From the NCBI RefSeq assembly GCF_011752565.1, contig NZ_VWXK01000001.1, positions 310,001 through 374,000 of the forward strand: a stretch of DNA of 64,000 nucleotides, in the 5' to 3' direction. Below, one piece after another: positions 12,153 to 19,746 of the stretch (position 1 is the first letter of the stretch; each line of letters starts with the position of its first letter). Source of the DNA: Pantoea sp. Ap-967 (GTDB taxonomy: Bacteria > Pseudomonadota > Gammaproteobacteria > Pseudomonadales > Pseudomonadaceae). The position numbers and the translations under genes are program-made. The notes beneath the pieces are model-generated. The model ran no database searches. It saw only the letters and a list, made by a program, of their open reading frames with translations, and was not told the origin of the DNA.

Positions 12153-13724
12153 ATGAACCCGATCTCCGTTAATCTGCCACAAATGCTGACGCAACCCGCC
12201 ACCGCGGGCGTGTCCATCCGCAACGCCGAACCCGTCGCCGCAACGCCTACCAGCAACACGAATGTTGACCTGAGCCAGGCCAACCGCAGCCCCGCACCGG
12301 ACACCTACAACCGCAATGGCACCCTGGGGGACGGCCAGGTACGGTATATCTGGGAGCAGGATGGCATCGACCAGCTGAGCATGCGCATGCTCAGTGCCGT
12401 GCAATCCAGCTCCGCAGCCTCGCGCTTTCAGGGCCTGGGTGCCGCCTTGCTGGAGCAACTGTCTACCAATGGCGGCCAGCGCATCTCGCAATCCGGGCTA
12501 GCCATCGCCCTGGGCACCACGGGCGAGCCTGCACTGCTGGGCCTGCAGCAAGCCAGGCTGCGCCAGTATGCGAGCGACAGCGTGACGTTCACCCTCACCA
12601 GTGCATCCGGCGCCACGGTATCCCTGGGCCTGTACAGCAGCGACAACGGCCTGGCCGTGGACGCCGACGTACAAGGAGGCAGCTTGAGCGCCGACGAACT
12701 GAAGAGCCTGGCCGCACTGGCGGACAGCTTCCAGTCCGCCGTCGATGGCCTGACCGCAGAACCACCAACCCTGCAGCTGGGCAACCTGGTCAAGCTCGAC
12801 CCGTCCTTGTTCACCGGCATGAAGCTCGATGCCAGCATTCACACTGCCAGCGGTAGCCTGCAGACCTTCGCCCTGAACATCGATGACCAGACCCGCAGCC
12901 TGTCGCTCAAGAGCCCGTCAGGCGAGGTCAAGATGCATTTCGACACCCAAGGCGGAGCACTCCTGGGCAGCCAGTCGCAACGCCAGGCCGCCGTGGCCAA
13001 CTACCTGGAGCAGTTCGATGCGGCGCAGAAACGTGGCAATGGCGACGAAAAAATGATGGGCTTGTTCAAGGATGCCTTCCGTCAGCTCAATAGCGTGGAT
13101 GACACCGGCACGCAGTCAGCCCGTCATGACCTGCCCTCGAACCGGATGAGCCGCCTGCTACTGAGCGGCCTGGCGGACTTCGATGCATCGATCAACCAGA
13201 CCGAACAGCAGATCAACCCAATGCACCGGGAGGAAGTGGATCACTTCGACTACAGCGTCTCGCAGTCGACCAGCCTCAAGGGCGGGACCAGCAACCTCAC
13301 GGTGCAACAGGATCAACAAGCGACGCTCAAGGCCGCCTGGCATAAAGGGCTCAACCCGCTGACAGAACTGGTGCTCAGCCTCGACAGCAAGTCGCAAAAC
13401 TACCGCTACCATGAGGTGGATGACCAGGCCAGCAGCAGCACCCGCCTGGCATCTGCCAACAACCGCTTGGTCGAAGCCACTGCCACTCAACAAGCCAGCA
13501 AGCAGGAACGCGTGCGTACTTACCAGGAAGCCGAACTGCTGTCGGATGTCACCACCACGTCTGACGCGGAGCAGTCACGTAACCTGCTCGACATGCTCGA
13601 AGACCTCATCGGCCAAGACCGCCAGGCTCGGCGCATGGGCATCGCCTCCAGCCTGGAGCAGCAGCTGCAAGCCCTGCAGCCGCTCTGGCTGCTACAGGCC
13701 GACCCGGCGCAGATCCGCGAGTGA
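12153..13724 (+). CDS. Hypothetical protein, 523 aa, low-complexity polar
   Basis: Not recognised. It starts MNPISVNLPQMLTQPATAGV after a CAGGGAGCGAT ribosome-binding sequence. There is no signal peptide or membrane helix. The N-terminal 60 residues are Pro/Ala/Thr/Asn rich and look disordered. The rest is rich in Ser, Gln, Leu and Asp, with predicted alternating helix and strand (GATVSLGLYSSDNGLAVDAD, LNIDDQTRSLSLKSPSGEV). The composition resembles secreted or flagellar-hook-length-like proteins, but no diagnostic motif is present. It is a single-gene unit between two terminators. Confidence 0.65.
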   Translation: MNPISVNLPQMLTQPATAGVSIRNAEPVAATPTSNTNVDLSQANRSPAPDTYNRNGTLGDGQVRYIWEQDGIDQLSMRMLSAVQSSSAASRFQGLGAALLEQLSTNGGQRISQSGLAIALGTTGEPALLGLQQARLRQYASDSVTFTLTSASGATVSLGLYSSDNGLAVDADVQGGSLSADELKSLAALADSFQSAVDGLTAEPPTLQLGNLVKLDPSLFTGMKLDASIHTASGSLQTFALNIDDQTRSLSLKSPSGEVKMHFDTQGGALLGSQSQRQAAVANYLEQFDAAQKRGNGDEKMMGLFKDAFRQLNSVDDTGTQSARHDLPSNRMSRLLLSGLADFDASINQTEQQINPMHREEVDHFDYSVSQSTSLKGGTSNLTVQQDQQATLKAAWHKGLNPLTELVLSLDSKSQNYRYHEVDDQASSSTRLASANNRLVEATATQQASKQERVRTYQEAELLSDVTTTSDAEQSRNLLDMLEDLIGQDRQARRMGIASSLEQQLQALQPLWLLQADPAQIRE

Positions 13725-13733
13725 TCGCCCCTT

Positions 13734-13770
13734 CCCGTGGTGCCGCCTGGTCGGCAACACGGGAGGTTTT
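13734..13770 (+). terminator. Terminator after the 523-aa protein
   Basis: CCCGTG-G-TGCCG, loop CCTGGT, CGGCA-A-CACGGG (13734-13763), then AGGTTTT. It starts about 10 nt after the stop. Confidence 0.75.
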
Positions 13771-13916
13771 CCTCTGCCGCTCAATTCGTGAGTGCGGCGC
13801 AAAGGTGCTTCGACTCACCAGCCCTTAATCACCTGCCCTGAACCCTGCACACTGATCGCCACTCGATATCAGTTCGAACGAGCCTGGCTTGTCATTCACC
13901 CTCAGGAGCACGCCCC

Positions 13917-14720
13917 ATGAACATTCCATCCTTCGGCCTCGGCACCTTCCGCCTCACCGGGCAAACCGTCATCGACTCGGTCAAGGCCGCCCTGGCACTG
14001 GGCTACCGGGCCATCGACACCGCGCAGATCTACAAGAACGAGGCCGAAGTCGGCCAGGCCATCGCCGAAAGTGGCGTGCCGCGCAGCGAGTTGTTCATCA
14101 CCACCAAGATCTGGGTCGACAACTATGCCGCCGACAAGCTGGTGCCCAGCCTGCGCGAGAGCCTGAACAAGCTGCGCACCGACCATGTCGACCTGTTGCT
14201 GATCCACTGGCCGGCCCCCGGTAACGGCGTGGCGCTGGCCGAATACATGCAGGCCCTGGCCGACGCCAAGCGCCTGGGCCTGACCCGCCAGATCGGCGTG
14301 TCCAACCTCAACATCGAACTGACTCGCCAGGCCATCGCCGTGGTCGGCCAGGGCGAGATCGCCACCAACCAGGTCGAGCTCAGCCCCTACCTGCAGAACG
14401 CCAAGCTTGCAGCGTTCCTTGAAGAACAAGGCATTACCGTCACCTCGTACATGACCCTGGCCTACGGCAAGGTGCTCAACGACCCGCTGCTGGCGCAGAT
14501 CGCCGCCAAGCACAAGGCCACCGTCGCCCAAGTGGCACTGGCCTGGGCCCTGCAACTGGGCTATGCGGTGATCCCCTCCTCGACCAAGCAGGAGAACCTG
14601 GCCAGCAACCTGCTCGCCCAGAGCCTGCGCCTGGATGCCGACGACATGGCACGCATCGCCACGCTCGAACGCAACGGCCGCGAAGTCAGCCCGGACGGCC
14701 TGGCACCAAGCTGGGACTGA
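13917..14720 (+). CDS. dkgB: Aldo/keto reductase, 2,5-diketo-D-gluconate reductase B type
   Basis: NADPH-dependent reductase of carbonyls such as methylglyoxal or 2,5-diketogluconate. The protein has 267 aa, the usual length for DkgB. The catalytic tetrad is visible: D34 in AIDTAQ, Y39 in QIYKNE, K64 in ITTKIW and H97 in LLIHWP. The C-terminal cofactor segment reads [29 protein letters not shown] sequence precedes the ATG. It is a single gene with a terminator before it. Whether the physiological substrate is a sugar acid or an aldehyde cannot be told. Confidence 0.88.
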   Translation: MNIPSFGLGTFRLTGQTVIDSVKAALALGYRAIDTAQIYKNEAEVGQAIAESGVPRSELFITTKIWVDNYAADKLVPSLRESLNKLRTDHVDLLLIHWPAPGNGVALAEYMQALADAKRLGLTRQIGVSNLNIELTRQAIAVVGQGEIATNQVELSPYLQNAKLAAFLEEQGITVTSYMTLAYGKVLNDPLLAQIAAKHKATVAQVALAWALQLGYAVIPSSTKQENLASNLLAQSLRLDADDMARIATLERNGREVSPDGLAPSWD

Positions 14721-14946
14721 GCACGGCGCCCTGTTGGTCAGCAGGTTGTCTGGCAGGGCATGGGCAACGAAAAAGAATTGGACTACAAAAGGCAGCGAAA
14801 ACATGCAGTTCGCTTTGTGCCAGACTCCGGAACGACCTCACTCCAGGACTGCCACCATGCCCTCCACTGATGCCTTTTTGCCCTGCCAACGCTATGATGC
14901 CTCCCATGCATACAATCTGTTTCAGGTTGTCTGGAGGTATCTGCCC

Positions 14947-15216
14947 ATGGCCGTCAAAGCCAAACCTGTCAGCGAGCGCGAACTGGACGCCCTGGAAGCA
15001 TCGATTCCAGCGCTGGCCAGCGAAGCCACGCATTCCGCCCACCTGCGCGCTTTGCAGGCAAGCCCGCGCGGCGTGCTGCGCACTGAGGATGGCAATCTCG
15101 TTCGCGTGTCGGCAGACGGTGCCAAAACCATCGTCGCCAAGGCAAAACCCCGGCGGAAAGTCAAAGTTGGCGAAACAATCAGCGTGAGGAAGGTCAGCGA
15201 GACTCCCACAGCGTGA
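14947..15216 (+). CDS. Putative antitoxin of zeta-type toxin
   Basis: An 89-aa basic protein starting MAVKAKPVSERELDALEASI. A strong GGAGG (14933-14937) lies 9 nt before the ATG and fixes the start although the frame is open upstream to 14635. It carries an amphipathic N-terminal helix and a Lys-rich C-terminal tail (KAKPRRKVKVGE). The stop TGA overlaps the GTG start of the toxin gene (GTGA), which couples their translation. Its role as antitoxin is inferred from size, order and coupling; the sequence does not resemble plasmid epsilon antitoxin. Confidence 0.7.
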   Translation: MAVKAKPVSERELDALEASIPALASEATHSAHLRALQASPRGVLRTEDGNLVRVSADGAKTIVAKAKPRRKVKVGETISVRKVSETPTA

Positions 15217-15944
15217 AGGCGCCGAGGCTTCGGGTGTTTGCCGGCCCCAATGGCTCCGGCAAGAGCACGATCAAGGCCCAGTTGCCTGCACCCCTGACTC
15301 GCATTTTCGTCAATGCCGATGAACTGGAGCGGGAAGCCAGGAACACGGGGTTCATCGACCTGGCTCCGTTTGGCCTCATGGTTTCTCTGGCTGAGTTGGT
15401 GTCATTTCACCTCGACCATTACCTGATCCGCGAGCGGCACTTGACCGACCAGGCGGCGAAGCTTGGGCTGCAAGGTTTCAAGGTGGATTATCGGCAGGTC
15501 GAGATCAACTCCTACTTTGCCTCCGTACTGTCGGACATGATTCGCCAACGCCTGCTTGAAACCGGTGTCAGTTTCAGCTTCGAAACGGTCATGTCCCACC
15601 CCAGTAAAGTCGCCTTCATGCAGAAGGCCCAGGAACTCGGTTACCGAACTTACCTCTACTTCGTCTCGACCGAAGACCCTGAGATCAATATTGACCGGGT
15701 CAACATTCGCGTCCGTGAGGGAGGCCACCCCGTCAGGCCAGATTTGGTAAGAAAACGCTACGCCCGTGCACTCGATTTGCTACCAGATGCCATTGAGGTC
15801 AGTCATCGAGCCTACGTGTTCGATAATTCGGGAGAAAGCGCGGTGTGGCTGGCAGAAATCACCGAAGGCGCGGCGTTGGACTATCGAAGCGAGGAAATAC
15901 CAGACTGGTTCTTCGACGCCTACGTGGATGAGGTCGAAACCTGA
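15213..15944 (+). CDS. Zeta-toxin family P-loop kinase
   Basis: A 243-aa protein beginning with GTG at 15213. The Walker A motif is G11-P-N-G-S-G-K-S-T19 and is followed by the zeta-type N-A-D-E (FVNADELEREARNTG). A phosphotransfer loop S-F-E-T-V-M-S-H and a basic segment R-V-N-I-R-V-R-E-G-G-H also fit. Zeta toxins phosphorylate UDP-GlcNAc and related UDP-sugars and block peptidoglycan synthesis. Chromosomal members like this one usually have a short upstream partner, as here. Active-site residues appear intact. Confidence 0.85.
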   Translation: MKAPRLRVFAGPNGSGKSTIKAQLPAPLTRIFVNADELEREARNTGFIDLAPFGLMVSLAELVSFHLDHYLIRERHLTDQAAKLGLQGFKVDYRQVEINSYFASVLSDMIRQRLLETGVSFSFETVMSHPSKVAFMQKAQELGYRTYLYFVSTEDPEINIDRVNIRVREGGHPVRPDLVRKRYARALDLLPDAIEVSHRAYVFDNSGESAVWLAEITEGAALDYRSEEIPDWFFDAYVDEVET

Positions 15945-16120
15945 ACACGGGTTTGCCTGGCTGCTGTCGGAATACTGCCTGCAATGGGCCGGCACAGACA
16001 AAACGCGCAATCCTGGGACAGATCCCGCAGCCTTTCCAGCGACGCTTGGTTTTGTAACATTCAGTTTCATGTTGCCCACGGACAGTAGCCAGCCTAACGC
16101 ATTCCAACGAGGCTCTTTCC

Positions 16121-18034
16121 GTGCTGCAACGTCTGTTCTGTTCCCTGTCCCTGCTGACCCTGGCCATCTCCACCGCTCACGCCGCCGACGCGCTCGACAC
16201 CCCGCGCCTGGCCGGCATGGACAACTTCCGCGACATCGCCGGCACCACCACTGCCTATACCACCAGCCATGACGGCACCATGAGGACTGGGGTGTTCTAC
16301 CGCGCCAACGCCCTGACCCCGACCGCCGCCGACCTGGCCATCCTCAATGGCCTTGGCATCAGCGACGTGTTCGACCTGCGCACCGCCAGCGAGATCGCCG
16401 CAACCCCCGACACCCTGCCGGCCGGTGCCAGCTACACCAATATCGACATCATTGGCAGCACCACCTCGGGCTCGAACATCACCAACCTCAGCTTCACCAG
16501 CGCAGCCCAAGCCCGCGCGATGATGGAAGAAACCAACCGCGCCTTCGTCAGCGACGCCGGCATGCGCGGGCAGTTCGCCGTGCTGTTCAATGAACTGGCC
16601 AGCGCCGATGGCGCCGCGCTGTTCCATTGCACTGCCGGCAAGGACCGTACCGGCTGGACGGCTGCCGTGTTGCTGAGCATCGCCGGGGTCGACCAGGCGA
16701 CGATCATGAGCAACTACCTGGCCACCAACGACTACACCGCCGCCCGCGTCGCCGCCACCCTGGCGGCGATGCCCGCGAGCATGGCGCAAATCTACGCGCC
16801 GTTGCTGGGCGTGGAAGCCAGCTACCTGCAAGCCGGCCTGGACGAGGTAACCGCCGAATACGGCAGCATGGACAACTACCTCAAGCAAGGCCTGGGCCTG
16901 TCGCAGGAAACCCTCTACGTGCTGCGCGGCAAGATGGTCAGCTACGCCAGCCTGCCAGGCGAAGCCGGCCTGCTGGGCAACGCCGCCGCTGGCGCGCAGT
17001 TGCTGCGCCAGCTGCAGGAAAGCCCGCTGTCGGGCACCTACAGCGCCTACAACTACTACCTGCAGTCGGCCATCGACGCCGGCACACTCGGCGGCGTGGA
17101 GTCGACCGTGGGCGGCCAGCTGCATGCCGATGCCGCCAGCTACCTGCTGCGCCAGGGCGCGATGATCGACCGTGCGGCGGCGCCGTACGCCGACGGCGTC
17201 GACCTCAAGGTCGGCCAGTCGCGCCTGTGGAGCACCGCCCTGGCCGGCTACCTGGGCACCGACGGCTCGGCCCATGCGGCCAGCAGCAACGAACACAGCC
17301 AGGGGCTGATGATCGGCCTGACCCAACGCTTCTCCGAGCAGCTAAGCGCCCGTGCCGGGTTTGGCTACAGCAACGGCAATGTCGGCAGTGCCGGCGGCGA
17401 GGCGGACACCGACCTGACCTTCCTCAGCCTGGGCGCACGCTTCGCCCCGGGTAGCCTGGAGCATGGCCTGTTCATCGATGCCCAGGCCAACGCCGGCTGG
17501 CTCGACTACTCCAGCAAGCGTGAACTGGGCGGCGGCCTGGGCACCGCCAAGGGCGACAGCCACGGCACCCTGGCCGGCGCCAGCCTGGCGTTGGGTTACC
17601 GCCTGCCCACCGGCGGCATGGTCCTGGAGCCGAGCCTTGGCCTGCGGGTCAGCCGCGTAGACCTGAACGGTTTCACCGAGAAAGGCAGCGAGCTGGCGTT
17701 GCAGGTAGACGACCTGAAACAGACCCGGCGCGCCGCAGTGGCCAACCTCAAGGCCTCGCTCGCACCGATCGCCCTAGGCAGCTGGCAGCTGGTGCCAGGG
17801 GCCGAGGTGGGTTACGAGCATGCCCTGGGCGACCATCAGGTCGACAGCCAAGGCCATCTGCTGGGGCTGGACGTGGAGCAACGAGCGGCATTCGACAACC
17901 GCGACCAGTTCACCGGTGGCGTGAACCTGATGGCCAACCTGGGGGCGCTGAGCGTGGGCGCCGAGGTCGCGGCCATGGGCGGTGGCGACAGCCATGGGGT
18001 CAGTGGCAGCCTCAAGGCCAGTTACGCCTTCTGA
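16121..18034 (+). CDS. Secreted tyrosine-phosphatase-like domain fused to autotransporter barrel
   Basis: A 637-aa protein with GTG start, signal peptide (to about A21), a phosphatase domain and a C-terminal beta-barrel. Residues about 25-290 match the Y_phosphatase3 type: the motif H169-C170-T-A-G-K-D-R176-T-G is a complete C-x5-R P-loop, with DNFRDIAGT near 34 and DLRTASEI near 85. From about 370 on, alternating strands end in the classic terminal S-Y-A-F, typical of the autotransporter domain. The passenger would be displayed outside or released. Upstream 15945-16120 holds no other feature. An AraC gene lies convergent behind it. Confidence 0.85.
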   Translation: MLQRLFCSLSLLTLAISTAHAADALDTPRLAGMDNFRDIAGTTTAYTTSHDGTMRTGVFYRANALTPTAADLAILNGLGISDVFDLRTASEIAATPDTLPAGASYTNIDIIGSTTSGSNITNLSFTSAAQARAMMEETNRAFVSDAGMRGQFAVLFNELASADGAALFHCTAGKDRTGWTAAVLLSIAGVDQATIMSNYLATNDYTAARVAATLAAMPASMAQIYAPLLGVEASYLQAGLDEVTAEYGSMDNYLKQGLGLSQETLYVLRGKMVSYASLPGEAGLLGNAAAGAQLLRQLQESPLSGTYSAYNYYLQSAIDAGTLGGVESTVGGQLHADAASYLLRQGAMIDRAAAPYADGVDLKVGQSRLWSTALAGYLGTDGSAHAASSNEHSQGLMIGLTQRFSEQLSARAGFGYSNGNVGSAGGEADTDLTFLSLGARFAPGSLEHGLFIDAQANAGWLDYSSKRELGGGLGTAKGDSHGTLAGASLALGYRLPTGGMVLEPSLGLRVSRVDLNGFTEKGSELALQVDDLKQTRRAAVANLKASLAPIALGSWQLVPGAEVGYEHALGDHQVDSQGHLLGLDVEQRAAFDNRDQFTGGVNLMANLGALSVGAEVAAMGGGDSHGVSGSLKASYAF

Positions 18035-18042
18035 GTGCGGGC

Positions 18043-18085
18043 GGGGCCGCTTTGCGGCCCATCGCGAGCTGCGCTCGCTCCTACC
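18043..18085. repeat. REP unit with GC hairpin between converging genes
   Basis: GGGGCCGC-TTT-GCGGCCC (18043-18060) followed by the REP core CGCGAGCTGCGCTCGCTCCT. It separates the autotransporter from the converging AraC gene and may act as a transcript boundary for both. Confidence 0.75.
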
Positions 18086-18095
18086 GGGGCCCCTT

Positions 18096-19076
18096 CTACC
18101 GCCGCCGAACCAACGCCGGGCTCACCCCGAACGCCTGCTGGAAATACTGGCTGAAGCGCCCGGCATTGCTGAAACCATGCTGCAAGGCCACCTCGGCCAC
18201 CGAACCGCCCTCCCCGCGCTCCAGCACCTGGCGCGCCTGCTCCAGGCGCACCTGGCGCTGATACCCGACAATCGACGTTCCGGCAAAACGTCGAAAGCCA
18301 TCCTGCAACGCCCGCAAGCTGACATTGGCCAAGCCCGCCAACTCGCTGCCACTCACCAGCCGCGCCGGGTGCTCCTGCAGGTAGGCCATCGCCAGCTTCA
18401 CATGCCGCGGGGCAATCGTCGGGGCCGGGCGGCGCAAGGCCTCGCTATAGTTGTGCGGCCAGGTTTCCAGCAAGGCATCGATCAGCATCTCGCGCAGCCG
18501 CGTGGGCATCAGCAGGCCGCTGCCCAGCAGTTGGTCGAATTCAGTGCCGGTGGCCAGTTCGAGCAAGGCGCGAATGCCCTGGAAAGCCGCCTGGTTCAAG
18601 TCCACCACCGGGGCAAAGCGAATCGCGGCCGTCAGCGGCCGCCCCAGCAGCACCGACAACCGCTCGGCAAACAGCCCACGGCGAATCGACATGCCACACT
18701 GGGCGTGGTTCTCGGCCATGCGCACCGAACGGATGTCGAGTTTGTCGACCGCCAGGCCCACCTGGGCCCCGCCAATCGATTCGCCGCGGTGCTCGAAGAT
18801 GATCGTGCCGGCGGTGGGCAGCACGAAGGTGATCTCATCCTGTGGCGCGGGCAGCACGATGCGAAAATCGCCCTGGTAGTGCATGCGCCGCACGCTTATG
18901 CCGTCGAAGCGCCCGTACACACCGCCAATGGCAATGCCCTCGCCCAGCGGCGGCATGTCGGCATAGAGGTTGCCATACAGCTGGGTGAACAGTGCGGCGA
19001 ACTCGTCGCTGCGCATGTTGCTGGAGCGGAGCATGAACTGCTTGCGGGTCGTACCGAGGGTCACCGTATCGCACAC
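18096..19076 (-). CDS. AraC-family transcriptional regulator
   Basis: A 326-aa regulator with an N-terminal sensing domain and a C-terminal double helix-turn-helix. The DNA-binding part is at about residues 235-326, with ELAGLANVSLRALQDGFRRF and VAEVALQHGFSNAGRFSQYF. The N-terminal part resembles cupin-type ligand domains (QDEITFVLPTAGTIIF). The frame starts at a GTG at 19076; a second GTG four codons later has a better spaced AAGGTG, and ATGs occur at residues 15 and 21, so the exact start is uncertain. The target is not evident. Confidence 0.85.
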   Translation of the reverse strand: MCDTVTLGTTRKQFMLRSSNMRSDEFAALFTQLYGNLYADMPPLGEGIAIGGVYGRFDGISVRRMHYQGDFRIVLPAPQDEITFVLPTAGTIIFEHRGESIGGAQVGLAVDKLDIRSVRMAENHAQCGMSIRRGLFAERLSVLLGRPLTAAIRFAPVVDLNQAAFQGIRALLELATGTEFDQLLGSGLLMPTRLREMLIDALLETWPHNYSEALRRPAPTIAPRHVKLAMAYLQEHPARLVSGSELAGLANVSLRALQDGFRRFAGTSIVGYQRQVRLEQARQVLERGEGGSVAEVALQHGFSNAGRFSQYFQQAFGVSPALVRRR

Positions 19077-19135
19077 CTTGTGCCACGAAGGGGGACCGGC
19101 ACCCTAGCATGGGCACATGACAGCCGCGTGACGCC

Positions 19136-19513
19136 TCAGCCCAGCCAGCGCACCAGGGCAAAACCGGCAAAGGTCATCAGCAGCGACCCCACCACATGCG
19201 CCGACACCGTGGCCGCGGCCCAGCCGTAACGCCCGTGCATGAGCATCGACAGCACTTCGGTGGAAAATGTCGAGAAGGTGGTCAGGCCGCCGCAGAAACC
19301 GGTGGTAATCAGCAACCGCCAGGCCGGGTCGAGGTTGGGCCAGCGCAGGAAATACGCCATCGCCCCGCCAATGACGAAGCCGCCAATCAAATTGACCAGC
19401 AACGTGCCCAGGGGCATGCCCGGAAACAGCGCGTTGAAGCGCAGGCCAAACCACCAGCGCAATACGCAACCGGTACTGCCGCCAACGATTACAGAAAGAA
19501 GAGAAATGTACAT
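19136..19513 (-). CDS. crcB: Fluoride exporter CrcB/Fluc
   Basis: A 125-aa four-helix membrane protein that forms the dual-topology fluoride channel. MYISLLSVIVGGSTGCVLRW starts at 19513, and the family signatures G-T-L-L-V-N-L-I-G-G-F and G-F-C-G-G-L-T-T-F-S-T-F-S are both present. A GTGGAG ribosome-binding site lies before this ATG. The 5' leader contains a fluoride riboswitch, confirming the function independently. Confidence 0.95.
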   Translation of the reverse strand: MYISLLSVIVGGSTGCVLRWWFGLRFNALFPGMPLGTLLVNLIGGFVIGGAMAYFLRWPNLDPAWRLLITTGFCGGLTTFSTFSTEVLSMLMHGRYGWAAATVSAHVVGSLLMTFAGFALVRWLG

Positions 19514-19588
19514 CGGGACACTCCACAAGGAATCGGGAGCCCTGTGGGTAAACGGCAGGCATGGCCTACGCGCCCTGTCACAGGGTGT

Positions 19589-19644
19589 GCGTAGGCATCA
19601 TCAGCGCTAGGGCGGTTCAAGGAGGAATGCCATCTCCTGAGCCC
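19589..19644 (-). promoter_or_regulatory. Fluoride riboswitch (crcB motif) in the crcB leader
   Basis: On the reverse strand, GGAGATGGCATTCCTCC is followed by AACCGCC and by CTGATGATGCCTACG, the three conserved blocks of the crcB fluoride aptamer. Downstream, GCCTACGC (19596-19589) can instead pair with GCGTAGGC (19571-19564), and a CCACA/TGTGG pairing can mask the TGTGGAG ribosome-binding site of crcB. No T-run follows, so control of translation is more likely than termination. Confidence 0.9.
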
Positions 19645-19689
19645 GTGATGCTAATGTGCCCTGCCCGGCAATGCAATGCTCGGCACCTG

Positions 19690-19731
19690 AAAACCTGCAA
19701 GCCCGTGCCTTTCACCTCGGGGCTTGCAGGT
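19690..19731 (-). terminator. Terminator of the phosphoesterase gene
   Basis: Reverse strand: ACCTGCAAGCCC (19731-19720) pairs exactly with GGGCTTGCAGGT (19704-19693), followed by TTTT. It lies 16 nt past the stop at 19747. Confidence 0.8.
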
Positions 19732-19746
19732 GATCCGGTGGCGTTG

